Shown: piece by piece, positions 28,670 to 37,115 of the stretch | Position numbering within the stretch: position 1 is the first letter of the stretch | Layout: every line of letters starts with the position of its first letter | NCBI GenBank assembly: GCA_022703565.1 | Contig: JAKLDK010000005.1 | Coordinates: 1 to 39,177, forward strand | Direction: 5' to 3' | Length of the DNA stretch: 39,177 bases | From: Candidatus Omnitrophota bacterium | GTDB taxonomy: Bacteria > Omnitrophota > Gorgyraeia > Zapsychrales > Zapsychraceae | Program-made: the position numbers and the translations under genes | Notes under the pieces: model-generated | The model's input: only the letters and a program-made list of their open reading frames with translations | The model's database searches: none | Told to the model about the DNA's origin: nothing

Positions 28670-30148
28670 ATGTCAGACAAGATTTTTCTTTTACTAATCG
28701 TTGTTTTTTGTTGTATCGGAGTAATGCTTTATTTAAATTATGTCGAACAAACCGGAGCCATAAATCCTTTTGCCAGCTTGATAGACTTGGGCGGATTAGC
28801 CAAAAGCAAACTGGAATCTCCTATTAAGGTTACAAAAGAAAAAGATTTCTTTAACTTTAATCTACGAAGAGAATTGTTGCGGTTATCGGAGAGGCAAACA
28901 GAAATGCAGGCCCAAAGGCATGAAATGATTAAAACTCGGACCAAAACATTGAATCAGCTATTAATGGTTAATGATAAAGTTAAAGATGAGGCTATAAAAT
29001 ATGCCGAAATTCTTATAAGTGAAGAAAAAAAGTTCTTGGATCTTAATAAAGATTGGACGGAAGTCGGTAAAGAAATAATGGTTGCTTTTCTTACTGAGGA
29101 TATTCCTTTGAGAGAAAAAGCTTATACTGAGGCGGAAGGAAAAATATTAAAGCTCTTCGAAGCTGTTGCTGATAAACCGAAAGAAGAGATTAGGGGTGTT
29201 AATGATATTTTAAGTGATTTTAAACAAATTGTTGTTGCCGGTAATGAAGGTGTAGTCGACGGCTGCCCGGATGTAGAAGCGTGCTTAAAGGAATATTTAG
29301 ATGAGATTTATAAGGGCTGGCAAAATCTGGGGCAGGAATCAATTAGTAAGGCAAAGATTGATATAGACAAAATTTTAGAATTATCAACCTTACGCGAATA
29401 TGAGAATAGAATCATAATTAATAATAGTTCAGCAACGGAGAGTTTTATTGTCCAATCAGAATCAAGATTGGATAGTGAATATAAAGATCTGGTTGAGAAA
29501 ATTGTTCAGATTTCAGGGAAAGACCTTCTTGATTATATGCTTTTCTTAAAAGAATTGGAGAAAGAACAACTTATTGCGCTAGATAATCTAAAAGTAAATC
29601 AGCAGCATTTTTATAATGCGTATGATTCTTCTCAGAAGAAAATTAAGAATCGTATAGCGGATCTATTAAATATTTCAACGATGAAGTTCGGGGCTTTTGA
29701 TAATAGTTACATTAGTTTCTCGGAGGAGATGAAAAAGAATTTAATTGAATTATCAAAGAATGAGCAGCAAATATTTAATTTATTAGAAAGTTCGAATAAG
29801 GAAAGAAAAGATTTGGTTTACAAAATTGCTGACAGAAAAGGTATTGACCTTGATCTTTTGTTGGAAGAACAAGGTTTGGACAAGAAAGATGCTAAACCGG
29901 TTTCTGCGCAAAGTAAACGTGAATGGAAAGGAGCAGCTACTCTTCCAGCGGATGTTTCTGCCCCAGCAGAAGATGCGGAAGGGCAGATAATTGATAAAGA
30001 TGCTGCTGAACGTAATTTTCAGGAAAATTTAGAAAGGGTTAGAAGCCGCCGCGATGATAGGCTTAAAAATCAGCAAAGACAGCAGGGTATTTTAAATCAG
30101 ATGCAAAAAGAAAGAGAAAAAGTTACTGATGGCGGATTTTATAAGTAA
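28670..30148 (+). CDS. Membrane-anchored coiled-coil protein of unknown function
   Basis: A 492-aa product, not recognised. A single N-terminal membrane segment (about 5-24) is followed by an almost wholly helical, charged protein with long heptad-like stretches (about 60-160, 240-380). One Cys pair (GCPDVEAC, near 197-204) interrupts it. The last 90 residues are low-complexity: an Ala/Pro-rich linker, then an Arg/Gln-rich tail (NLERVRSRRDDRLKNQQRQQ). AAAGGAG precedes ATG 28670. It overlaps the next gene by 20 nt, so the two probably work together. A periplasmic or cytoplasmic scaffold is possible; neither can be shown. Confidence 0.75.
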   Translation: MSDKIFLLLIVVFCCIGVMLYLNYVEQTGAINPFASLIDLGGLAKSKLESPIKVTKEKDFFNFNLRRELLRLSERQTEMQAQRHEMIKTRTKTLNQLLMVNDKVKDEAIKYAEILISEEKKFLDLNKDWTEVGKEIMVAFLTEDIPLREKAYTEAEGKILKLFEAVADKPKEEIRGVNDILSDFKQIVVAGNEGVVDGCPDVEACLKEYLDEIYKGWQNLGQESISKAKIDIDKILELSTLREYENRIIINNSSATESFIVQSESRLDSEYKDLVEKIVQISGKDLLDYMLFLKELEKEQLIALDNLKVNQQHFYNAYDSSQKKIKNRIADLLNISTMKFGAFDNSYISFSEEMKKNLIELSKNEQQIFNLLESSNKERKDLVYKIADRKGIDLDLLLEEQGLDKKDAKPVSAQSKREWKGAATLPADVSAPAEDAEGQIIDKDAAERNFQENLERVRSRRDDRLKNQQRQQGILNQMQKEREKVTDGGFYK

Positions 30149-30368
30149 TCTTATATTCTTGATAGTTGCTTTTTTATCGTTTGTTTTTGGGTACTGGATG
30201 TTGTCTAGTCCGCAGAAAATTATTAAACTGCAGCAAAAATTCTATTTATTGATAAATTGGCGGATGGAACCGGTTTCAATGGCAAAAGAAATTCGTAATA
30301 CCAAAATCATGGGTTTGTTTTTAATTATTTGCGATGTATTGTCAATAGCATATTTCTTATTTTTTTAA
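30129..30368 (+). CDS. Small two-TM membrane protein of unknown function
   Basis: A 79-aa protein with two hydrophobic helices (about 3-24 and 60-78) flanking a basic loop (SSPQKIIKLQQKFY to AKEIRNTK). The start lies inside the end of the coiled-coil gene, 20 bases before its stop, without a clear ribosome binding site, which suggests translational coupling. Topology would place both ends on the same side of the membrane. No family is recognised. Confidence 0.6.
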   Translation: MADFISNLIFLIVAFLSFVFGYWMLSSPQKIIKLQQKFYLLINWRMEPVSMAKEIRNTKIMGLFLIICDVLSIAYFLFF

Positions 30369-30442
30369 TGTTTTTTATGGTTATAGCTTCGTTAGTTTTA
30401 AACATATTTTAAGTAACTGATTGCCCCGTAAAACATTAGCGC

Positions 30443-30481
30443 TTGACATAAATATAAAAAGAAATAATAATATCGTATAAT
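30443..30481 (+). promoter_or_regulatory. Candidate promoter upstream of the SPFH gene
   Basis: A perfect TTGACA (30443-30448) is present. TATAAT (30476-30481) lies 27 bp away, too far to pair with it. TAATAA (30465-30470) at 16 bp is the likelier -10. The TATAAT may serve a second start with a weak -35. Confidence 0.4.
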
Positions 30482-30516
30482 TTGTAAATGTAGCCCTACC
30501 AATGGAAAGGATTTTT

Positions 30517-31374
30517 ATGCAATTATTTCAATTCTTAATCGTAGGTGTAATCGTAATCTTCATCATGGGAATCAGGATAGTCCGCCCCACTAACCGAGGT
30601 TTAATCGAAAGATTAGGTAAATATCATCACTTTGCCAACCCCGGATTTAATTGGATTATCCCGGTTATTGATAGCATGTACCTGGTTAATATAACCGAAC
30701 AAATGATTGATGCTGAACCGCAAGAAATTATTACGAATGACAATCTTAACGCCCGTGTTGATGCTCAAGTATATTTTAAGATAAAACCCGACGAGGATAA
30801 TGTTAAGAATTCACAATATTATGTCAATAATTTTAGATATCAAATTGTAAGTTTGGCGCGCACAACACTTAGAAATATAATCGGTACGATGACCTTAAAG
30901 TCGGCCAATAGTGAGCGTGGAAAGATTAACCAGGAACTTTTAAAGACGCTGGAAAAAGAAACTACTAATTGGGGTGTCGAGATTGTTCGTACTGAGTTAA
31001 AAGAAATTGATCCGCCTAAAGATGTTCAAGAAACAATGAATAAGGTTGTTAAGGCTGAGAATGAAAAATTAGCGGCAGTTGATTATGCGACTGCGGCTGA
31101 AACAGCAGCTGATGGTACAAAAAGGTCGGAAATTAAAAAGGCTGAAGGTATAAAGCAGGCGATGATTCTGAAGGCTGAAGGTGAAGCCGAAGCCATTCGT
31201 TTAGTTAATGAAGCGGCTAATAAATATTTCACCGGCAATGCCCAAGTATTAAGAAAAATTGAGGCAGTTGAAAAATCTTTACAAAATAATGCAAAAGTCG
31301 TTCTGCCAAATAATGCCGAATTAGTTAATGTGATCGGAGAAATGGCGGGAATTGCTCCATTAAAGAACTTATAA
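30517..31374 (+). CDS. SPFH/Band 7 (stomatin/prohibitin-like) membrane protein
   Basis: SPFH proteins form oligomeric membrane scaffolds linked to lipid microdomains and protease control. The product (285 aa) has an N-terminal membrane segment, then the Band 7 signatures RIVRPTNRGLIERLGKY, FNWIIPVIDSMY, TNDNLNARVDAQVYFKI, and the helical tail with KAEGIKQAMILKAEGEAEA. That is the stomatin/slipin (HflK-like) pattern. AAGGA a few bases before ATG 30517 marks it as the start; the in-frame ATG at 30502 has no ribosome site. No NfeD partner gene lies beside it; the next gene encodes a CBS protein. Confidence 0.88.
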   Translation: MQLFQFLIVGVIVIFIMGIRIVRPTNRGLIERLGKYHHFANPGFNWIIPVIDSMYLVNITEQMIDAEPQEIITNDNLNARVDAQVYFKIKPDEDNVKNSQYYVNNFRYQIVSLARTTLRNIIGTMTLKSANSERGKINQELLKTLEKETTNWGVEIVRTELKEIDPPKDVQETMNKVVKAENEKLAAVDYATAAETAADGTKRSEIKKAEGIKQAMILKAEGEAEAIRLVNEAANKYFTGNAQVLRKIEAVEKSLQNNAKVVLPNNAELVNVIGEMAGIAPLKNL

Positions 31375-31417
31375 GCTATTATAAATCAATACTTTATAGC
31401 CAGATAAGGAAATGTTT

Positions 31418-31918
31418 ATGGATAAAATCTCTGAAAGCAATCCTCTAAAGTCGTTATTTCAAAGGCTTAAAATTAAAGATGTTATGACTTATCAGTACAA
31501 TTTTGTTTACGATGACCAGGATTTAAGTATTGCAGTTGGTAAGTTTTTAAATAATCCGATAAGCCATTTGATAGTTTTAGATAGAAAAGATAAGCTTGCG
31601 GGCCTATTAACACCAAAATACATTTACAAAGCTCATTCCCCAAAAAGAATAATCAATGATACTGTTGAAATTAGCCGTGATGTTATGATTGACGGAGACG
31701 CATTTTATGACAGAAACGCTCTTAATAATTATATATTACGTAGTATTATGAAGAAAGATCCGTTTACCTTACATCAGGAAGATTCTCTATCCGAAGCAAT
31801 ATCTAATATGAAAAGGGGCAACCTCAGCTGTATTCCTATCATTGATAGCCAGAAAAAGGTATTAGGCCTAATATCTAGCAATGATATTGTTGATTTTTTG
31901 TCTAACGTAATCAAATGA
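31418..31918 (+). CDS. CBS-domain pair protein
   Basis: A 166-aa protein consisting almost entirely of two CBS motifs: IKDVMTYQYNFVYDDQDL with ISHLIVLDRKDKLAGLLT (about 18-75), and IMKKDPFTLHQEDSLSEAI with SCIPIIDSQKKVLGLISSNDIV (about 108-164). Such modules bind adenine nucleotides or S-adenosylmethionine and act as energy or ligand sensors. There is no catalytic domain, so it presumably regulates a partner. AAGGA (31406-31410) fits ATG 31418 better than ATG 31412. Confidence 0.85.
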   Translation: MDKISESNPLKSLFQRLKIKDVMTYQYNFVYDDQDLSIAVGKFLNNPISHLIVLDRKDKLAGLLTPKYIYKAHSPKRIINDTVEISRDVMIDGDAFYDRNALNNYILRSIMKKDPFTLHQEDSLSEAISNMKRGNLSCIPIIDSQKKVLGLISSNDIVDFLSNVIK

Positions 31919-31922
31919 TACT

Positions 31923-31948
31923 AAAATAGTCTATAAAAGCTATTTTTT
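31923..31948 (+). terminator. AU-rich terminator-like hairpin
   Basis: AAAATAG (31923-31929) pairs with CTATTTT (31940-31946), extended by a T-G wobble, with further Ts to 31948. It lies right after the CBS gene. The stem is weak and AT-only except for one pair. Confidence 0.38.
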
Positions 31949-32073
31949 ATACATCTAGTTAAATTTTATTAAATAAATATTGATTACCCTAGCAGATATG
32001 ATAACTTAGTTTGTGTCGCATAAGTTGAGTAAGATGTACTATTTAGGTATCTTTTACTTGAAGGGGGGAAATT

Positions 32074-32607
32074 ATGCTAGATGAACAAGCTGAAATTGAG
32101 GCGGCTCAAGAACAAAAGCAACAAGATATTGATATCCGGCTTTTTGTTTGTTTCAAACTTGCCCACGAAGAATACGCGCTTGATATCCAGTCCATCCAAG
32201 AAGCAATAAAAGAATTCAGAATAACTCCTGTTCCCCAAATGCCGGAATTTTGCCTGGGAATAATCAACAATAGAGGCAGTGTTATTCCTGTCTTTGACTT
32301 AAGAAAGAAATTCCATTTAGATCCCAAGCCTTTTGATGCCAATACAAGAGTTTTGGTTGCTTTGGTAGACAATATTACCATAAGCCTTGTCGTCGATGAA
32401 GTCTTGGATAATATTAAATTCGAAACTTCTAAGATTGATCCCGCGCCAACAGTTCGAATGAAAATTGAAAGAGAATATGTTGAAGGTTTGGGTGAAATCG
32501 ATAAAAGGATGATTATTATTCTTAATTTATCTAAAATGCATGAATTTATCAAAAAAGAAATCGCGGATTATCAGAATAAAATAACAGAAAAAAGACACGA
32601 TGCATAA
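32074..32607 (+). CDS. cheW: Chemotaxis coupling protein CheW
   Basis: CheW links chemoreceptors to the kinase CheA. The 177-aa protein has a single CheW domain: VCFKLAHEEYALDIQSIQE (about 26-44), PVPQMPEFCLGIINNRGSVIPVFDLR, and IVVDEVLD-like strand (LVVDEVLDNI) through the C-terminal strand RMIIILNLSKM. An N-terminal Gln/Glu-rich segment of about 20 residues is additional. A G-rich ribosome site (AAGGGGGG) precedes the ATG. No cheA, cheR, cheB or cheY lies in the window; the kinase must be encoded elsewhere or past the right edge. Confidence 0.92.
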   Translation: MLDEQAEIEAAQEQKQQDIDIRLFVCFKLAHEEYALDIQSIQEAIKEFRITPVPQMPEFCLGIINNRGSVIPVFDLRKKFHLDPKPFDANTRVLVALVDNITISLVVDEVLDNIKFETSKIDPAPTVRMKIEREYVEGLGEIDKRMIIILNLSKMHEFIKKEIADYQNKITEKRHDA

Positions 32608-32618
32608 AAAGGAGACAT

Positions 32619-33557
32619 ATGTCTGCTAAAGTTACTGATAAAAAGAGTGATATTTTATTGGAAGCTGGAACTAACGAGTTGGAAATAGTTGAATTTTCTC
32701 TAGGTAATTCTTTGTATGGCATGAATATTGCTAAGGTTCGAGAGATTATAAAGTCTGACATATCTATTGTCCCTGTTCCCGATTCCCACTCGTCTATTGA
32801 AGGCGCTATAAATTTAAGAGGCAAAATAATTCCGGTAGTAAATTTAGGCCGGCATCTTAATGAAGATATAAAGCTTGATAAGAGAATAAGCCGAATAATT
32901 ATTTCAGAATTTAACCGTATTATTGTCGGGTTTTTAGTAAGTTCAGTTGCAAAAATTCACCGCATTTCTTGGCGGCAGGTTGAAAAGCCTTCGGATATGC
33001 TCCAAACTGAACAAGGTTATGCCGTAGGTATCGTTAAAATAAAAGATAAGGTTTTGTTCATTCTTGATTTTGAAAAGATAGCTGCGCATATAAACCCTCG
33101 CGCTAATATTCAGTCTCCGGAAACAATGAAGTTTAAGGCCCAAGAAATTTCTTTCAACCGCGCGGCAAAAGTTGTTCTCGTCGCCGAAGATTCAGATTTT
33201 ACTAGAAACATGATAATTGATTATTTGGGTGAGGCTGGTTATCGGGTCATCTCGACTACGAATGGGGAAGAAGCTTGGGCTCAGATTGCCAAGAGCATTG
33301 ATTCTCCAAATTTTCAGAAAATTGATGATACGATTAATTTAGTTATTACTGATATTGAAATGCCCCAAATGGATGGCTTGCATCTTATTAAGAAAATAAA
33401 AGAAAATTCCAAGACAAGAAAATTGCCTTGCATTGCTTTTTCTTCTATGATTTCGCCGGAATTATCCGCTAAATGTAAAAGCATTGGAAGTGACGGAGAA
33501 ATTTCTAAACCAGAAATCGAAAAGCTAGTTTCAGTTGTCGATAACAAGGTATTATAA
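32619..33557 (+). CDS. cheV: CheV-like CheW-receiver fusion protein
   Basis: CheV couples receptors to CheA and adapts signalling by phosphorylation. The 312-aa protein has a CheW domain (about 18-160: VEFSLGNSLYGMNIAKVREII, EGAINLRGKIIPVVNL) and a response-regulator receiver domain (about 184-310). The receiver is complete: acidic pair E190-D191, phospho-acceptor D245 (ITDIEMPQMDG), SS at 275-276 and K297 (SKPEI). AAAGGAG precedes ATG 32619. It directly follows cheW and precedes a PilZ gene with a 13-bp gap, so the three likely share a transcript. Confidence 0.9.
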   Translation: MSAKVTDKKSDILLEAGTNELEIVEFSLGNSLYGMNIAKVREIIKSDISIVPVPDSHSSIEGAINLRGKIIPVVNLGRHLNEDIKLDKRISRIIISEFNRIIVGFLVSSVAKIHRISWRQVEKPSDMLQTEQGYAVGIVKIKDKVLFILDFEKIAAHINPRANIQSPETMKFKAQEISFNRAAKVVLVAEDSDFTRNMIIDYLGEAGYRVISTTNGEEAWAQIAKSIDSPNFQKIDDTINLVITDIEMPQMDGLHLIKKIKENSKTRKLPCIAFSSMISPELSAKCKSIGSDGEISKPEIEKLVSVVDNKVL

Positions 33558-33570
33558 AAGAGGTGCAAGT

Positions 33571-34014
33571 ATGAAAATTATGAAACAAAAACCTCAGCTC
33601 GTTGAAAGAAGAAAGTTTTTAAGGATTCCTTCGGAAGATGTTTTGAATTGTAAGGTTTTCTCAGTGGTTGATTTGGTTGAAGAGGTCAAGGGATATGAGA
33701 TTCAAGCTATAATGAAAAATATTAGTGCCGGAGGGGTTCTCTTTGAATCAAACAGCCGATATGAAGTCGGCTCAATTCTCAAGCTTTCAATTGATGTTAA
33801 AGGATGGGAAAACTTTAAGCCGGAGTTTTTTAAGGGAGATGTACTTTCTAGAAAACAACCATTGGTTGTTTTGGCTAATGTGGTTAGAGTTGAGGTTGTT
33901 GAACCTTACTCGAAATATGATATTGGTGTTTGTTTTTCAGCAATTGATGAAGGTCATCGCTGGGCGATGATAAAATATGTTGATAGGAAAGTAAAAGAAA
34001 AAACAGTTTTTTAG
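33571..34014 (+). CDS. PilZ-domain protein (c-di-GMP effector)
   Basis: A 147-aa protein consisting of one PilZ domain. The c-di-GMP-binding signatures are present: R14-K-F-L-R18 (the RxxxR motif) near the N-terminus and N50-I-S-A-G-G55 (the D/NxSxxG motif). It therefore should bind c-di-GMP, which links second-messenger control to the chemosensory genes around it. ATG 33571, with AGAGGTG just upstream, was chosen; an upstream in-frame ATG would start inside the cheV-like gene. Its stop codon touches the 5' arm of the structured RNA candidate that follows. Confidence 0.88.
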   Translation: MKIMKQKPQLVERRKFLRIPSEDVLNCKVFSVVDLVEEVKGYEIQAIMKNISAGGVLFESNSRYEVGSILKLSIDVKGWENFKPEFFKGDVLSRKQPLVVLANVVRVEVVEPYSKYDIGVCFSAIDEGHRWAMIKYVDRKVKEKTVF

Positions 34015-34131
34015 CGTTATTGCCCTCCAAGTCCGAAAGGGCGTGGATTAATGGCGCGGGATGTTTCCATCTTTCGCAAAGCGTAGTAAATAAAGGTGTC
34101 ACGGTTAAACCGTGGGGTTACACTTAACGCT
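34013..34131 (+). ncRNA. Candidate structured leader RNA, unassigned class
   Basis: A closing helix AGCGTTA/TAACGCT (34013-34019 with 34125-34131) encloses three hairpins. Hairpin A is GCCCT/AGGGC (34022-34026, 34038-34042). Hairpin B is 34054-34063 with 34068-34077: nine pairs, two of them G-U, one mismatch and loop TTTC. Hairpin C, CACGGT-TAA-ACCGTG (34100-34114), is extended by GTGT/ACAC around a GGGTT bulge. The single-stranded CGCAAAGCG and GGGGTTAC and the CC-GAAA-GG element recall the c-di-GMP-I riboswitch, but spacing does not fit that class. The region ends 153 nt before the Cache gene. Confidence 0.5.
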
Positions 34132-34200
34132 CTTTTGAAATTAACCAGGCTATCTTTTTGGGATTGTTATTATTACTTCCAATCTTTTTTGACAATAATG

Positions 34201-34217
34201 GAGCGTTAAAGTTGTCA
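34201..34217 (+). promoter_or_regulatory. Competing pairing partner of the leader RNA
   Basis: GAGCGTTAA (34201-34209) is the exact 9-nt complement of TTAACGCTC (34124-34132), the 3' arm of the structured RNA closing helix. The same arm can pair upstream for 7 bp, so the two pairings exclude each other. TTGTCA (34212-34217) also pairs with TGACAA (34190-34195), placing the element in a hairpin loop. It lies about 75 nt before the Cache-protein start codon. Confidence 0.4.
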
Positions 34218-34284
34218 TACCCAAGAAAATAAAGTTAGCACGGATGATATATATTGTTTATTAATTGAGTTTAAAGGAGAATTT

Positions 34285-34800
34285 ATGAAAAAGATATTAT
34301 TAACAGTTGCGGTTTTTGCTATGTTAGCTTTTGTCATTTCTACTATAGCTATGGCTGAAGATCTAACAGCGCAATCTTGCAAAGACAAAGCAATTGCTGC
34401 TGGTAAGCTTCTAGAAGCCGAAGGCGAAGCAGCTATTGCTAAGCTTAAAGATGCGGCTGGCGAATTTAGCTGGGCTGGCGGAGAAGGCTATATTTGGGTT
34501 CATAATTTAGATGGCATGATGGTTATGCATCCTAAAAAGCCGGCTATGGATGGAACGGCTCTTCTAGAAATCCGCGATGTTAACGGTGTTTACCTTTTTG
34601 CGGCGATGAATGAAATTGCTGGAGAAAAGGGTGCGGGTTGGGTAGCTTATGCATGGCCTAAACCGGGCGCTGAAACACCTTCGCCAAAGGTTTCTTATGT
34701 TGTAAAAGCTGGTAATTATGTAGCTGGTGCTGGAATTTATGATGTTACAAAAGATGATATCAAAAAGCAATTTCCAGAAGATCCAATTTATGAGGAATAA
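34285..34800 (+). CDS. Secreted stand-alone Cache-domain protein
   Basis: A 171-aa protein with a clear signal peptide (KKILLTVAVFAMLAF core, likely cleavage after AMA at residue 23). What remains is a helix and one Cache-type sensor fold: YIWVHNLDGMMVMHP, ALLEIRDVNGVYLFAAM, GAGWVAYAWPKPG, VSYVVKAGNYVAGAGIYD. In receptors this fold is usually the periplasmic ligand-binding part of an MCP or kinase; here it stands alone with no membrane anchor or output domain. It sits 182 bp before an MCP gene that lacks a Cache domain. AAAGGAG precedes the ATG. Confidence 0.82.
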   Translation: MKKILLTVAVFAMLAFVISTIAMAEDLTAQSCKDKAIAAGKLLEAEGEAAIAKLKDAAGEFSWAGGEGYIWVHNLDGMMVMHPKKPAMDGTALLEIRDVNGVYLFAAMNEIAGEKGAGWVAYAWPKPGAETPSPKVSYVVKAGNYVAGAGIYDVTKDDIKKQFPEDPIYEE

Positions 34801-34834
34801 TTGAGTTCAATTTGTTTGGATGCTAATTAGTTCT

Positions 34835-34875
34835 AAGGAGTACTTGTTCCCTAATTATAGGGGCAGGTACTCCTT
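34835..34875. repeat. Long hairpin after the Cache gene
   Basis: AAGGAGTACTTG (34835-34846) pairs fully with CAGGTACTCCTT (34864-34875), counting one T-G wobble, and the interior CCCTA/TAGGG pairs again. No T-run follows, so it is not a classic terminator. It may protect the 3' end of the Cache mRNA, allowing more secreted protein than receptor. Confidence 0.6.
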
Positions 34876-34938
34876 GGTTATCAGAAATAATACATTGTTT
34901 TGATATTTAAATAGATTTTCATTCTAAGATGCCTCAGC

Positions 34939-34954
34939 AGTATTTTAAAATACT
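34939..34954. promoter_or_regulatory. Perfect 16-bp palindrome before the MCP gene
   Basis: AGTATTTTAAAATACT is an exact palindrome 28 bp before the first MCP start. It suits a dimeric repressor or activator, or a transcription-start-proximal hairpin. No -35 and -10 pair is clear around it. Confidence 0.35.
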
Positions 34955-34982
34955 CTAGGAATTAGGAATAAGGAGACATGAT

Positions 34983-37115
34983 ATGAAATTAAACTTAAGC
35001 AAGAAACTAATTGCCGGATTTCTTGGTGTGGCTCTTTTAGTTGCTGTGGCTGGAGGAGTCGGAATGAAAATGGCTAATTTAATTGCCGGAGCAGGTAATA
35101 CTATTGCTAAAGAAAAAACTCCATCACTCCGGGCTGTTATGGAAGCAAAAGCACTAGTTGCTGAATCGCAAAAGAATTTAACGCAACTGACTAATGCTTT
35201 AGCTGGCCTAGGCCCGATAAAAGAAAGATTGTTGGAAAATATTGGCGATGCGCAAATGCGTGTGGAGATGCTGTTGTTTGGAACAAATTCAAAAGAGTTT
35301 AAAGAATCTATTAGCGGACAAATGTATGTTAAAGACGGAATGACAATTACGGTTCCCAAAGGTACGCCAAAGGGTATTGAAATAGCAACACAATCCGAAG
35401 AAAAATTAAAAACATTTTCTAAAGATGTCGAAGCTCTAATTAAAAATCAGGATGAATTTGCTAAATATGCTGCGCATACAGATAAGGGTGTTTTTGCTTT
35501 AGATGTTTTTATAAATATGGTTCAATTGCAGCATTTAGATTGGATTAAGAATTTAAAAGATGCGGTAAATATGGGTAATACTTATACCGGACAAACTGAC
35601 CATACCAAGTGTTTTATGGGCAAATGGCTGGTATCATACAATGTAGATGACCCTAAATTAACAGAAATAATTGAAAAATTTAAAAAGAATCATGAAAAGC
35701 TTCATGGCTTAGCTATAGAAGTTAATGGAGTAAAAGATGGCCAAGAGAAAATTAAGTTGCTCGCTAAAAAAGGTTCTGTTATAGGTAAAATTGAAAATAA
35801 TTTCAATGAATTACAAAAATACGTTCAAACAAAGTATGGTAAATTAAGCGCGGAAAAACAAGCTATTATGGATAAAGTTAATACATCGGTTGAAGAGCTA
35901 AATAAGGTTTTTGAAGAGCTTGTAAAACAAGTTGAGAATGAGGCTGATGAAGCTATTAAAAAAGCTGATGCGGCTAAAATCCAAGCGAACACCATTTTGC
36001 CGGTTGTTACTATTATTGCAATTATTATAGCTATTGTTTTAGGTGTTGTTTTGAGCGGTGGCATTGTGAAACCGATACAAAAGATTGTCGTATTAGTCAA
36101 GCAAATTGCCGAGGGTGATTTGACCCAAAAAGTCAGAATTGAAACCGGTGATGAATTGGAAGATTTAGGAAAGAATATTAGTTCGATGACGGATAGCTTG
36201 AATCATATCGTTTCGGATGTCAAAGGCTCGGCGGAACAAATTGCTGCTGCGGCAGAACAAATTTCTGCTTCTACTCAGAAAATTTCTGATGGAGCCCAAC
36301 AGCAATCAGCCAGTTTTGAGGAATTATCATCATCTGTCCAAACTAATGCGGATAGCTGTCGTTCAGCAAATGATTTATCACAGGACGTTTCTAGGAATGC
36401 CGAAAAGACTGATGCGGCTATGGATAGCACGGTTGAGGCGATGAATCAGATGGAAAAAAGTTCAGCTCAAATTGCGGAGGCGGTTTCTCTTATTACTGAT
36501 ATTGCTGATCAAACAAATCTTTTGGCTTTGAATGCCGCAATTGAGGCCGCTCGTGCGGGTGAGCATGGAAAAGGTTTTGCTGTTGTTGCCGATGAGGTAA
36601 GGCAATTAGCAGAGCGTTCGGCTTCGTCTGCAAAAGATATAGAAAACTTAATTAGAGATAGCAAGAAACAAGTTGAGAACGGAGTTTCAATTTCTAAAAC
36701 TGCCGGAGATAATTTGAAGAATATTATCGGCAATATTAAGAAAGTTGCTGATGGAATTGGCTCTGTTTCAAGCGCAACGCAAGAGCAGGCAGCTTCTATG
36801 GAGGAAAACACCTCTATTACTGAATCTAACGCGGCAGCAGCGGAAGAGTTAGCGGCAGCAGCGGAAGAGTTAGCGGCTCAGGCTGATACTTTACAAAAAA
36901 TGGTTGCTAGTTTTAAAGTTAAAGAAGGGATAGAAAAAGATTCGTTAAATTTAAAAAATACTGAGAATATTGTTAGTGAACCGGTTGCTGTTCCAGCGTT
37001 AAAACCAAAGAAAGATTTTGAGAAGAAGGTAGCTAAAAAAGACGAAGCTAATGAGCCCAAGGTTTTTAGGGATAAAAAAATAAAAGGTGAAGAAGAGAAA
37101 TTAAGAATTGGGTAA
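34983..37115 (+). CDS. Methyl-accepting chemotaxis protein with periplasmic CZB domain
   Basis: This 710-aa receptor has TM1 (about 8-30), a periplasmic helical region (31-335), TM2 (about 337-358), HAMP (359-411) and the signalling domain. The signalling hairpin tip is conserved ([21 protein letters not shown], about 507-527, then [18 protein letters not shown]). Inside the periplasmic region a CZB zinc-binding pattern is visible: H184 (HLDW), D206-H-x-x-C210 with GKW, and H237-x-x-x-H241. No Cache domain is present. The C-terminus is a Lys/Glu-rich tail without a CheR-binding pentapeptide. AAGGAG precedes the ATG. A 21-bp exact tandem repeat adds a heptad (617-630). Confidence 0.9.
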   Translation: MKLNLSKKLIAGFLGVALLVAVAGGVGMKMANLIAGAGNTIAKEKTPSLRAVMEAKALVAESQKNLTQLTNALAGLGPIKERLLENIGDAQMRVEMLLFGTNSKEFKESISGQMYVKDGMTITVPKGTPKGIEIATQSEEKLKTFSKDVEALIKNQDEFAKYAAHTDKGVFALDVFINMVQLQHLDWIKNLKDAVNMGNTYTGQTDHTKCFMGKWLVSYNVDDPKLTEIIEKFKKNHEKLHGLAIEVNGVKDGQEKIKLLAKKGSVIGKIENNFNELQKYVQTKYGKLSAEKQAIMDKVNTSVEELNKVFEELVKQVENEADEAIKKADAAKIQANTILPVVTIIAIIIAIVLGVVLSGGIVKPIQKIVVLVKQIAEGDLTQKVRIETGDELEDLGKNISSMTDSLNHIVSDVKGSAEQIAAAAEQISASTQKISDGAQQQSASFEELSSSVQTNADSCRSANDLSQDVSRNAEKTDAAMDSTVEAMNQMEKSSAQIAEAVSLITDIADQTNLLALNAAIEAARAGEHGKGFAVVADEVRQLAERSASSAKDIENLIRDSKKQVENGVSISKTAGDNLKNIIGNIKKVADGIGSVSSATQEQAASMEENTSITESNAAAAEELAAAAEELAAQADTLQKMVASFKVKEGIEKDSLNLKNTENIVSEPVAVPALKPKKDFEKKVAKKDEANEPKVFRDKKIKGEEEKLRIG
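36831..36872 (+). repeat. 21-bp exact tandem duplication in the MCP gene
   Basis: Two identical 21-bp units (36831-36851, 36852-36872) each encode the heptad AAAAEEL in the descending helix of the signalling domain. The repeat is in frame and adds exactly seven residues. Confidence 0.9.

Noticed and set aside
34013-34131. Direct call of a c-di-GMP-I (GEMM) riboswitch
   Set aside because: GAAA, GCAAAGC and GGGGTTAC occur in the right order, but the distance between the GAAA loop and GCAAAGC is far too long and an extra hairpin intervenes. Kept only as an unassigned structured RNA.
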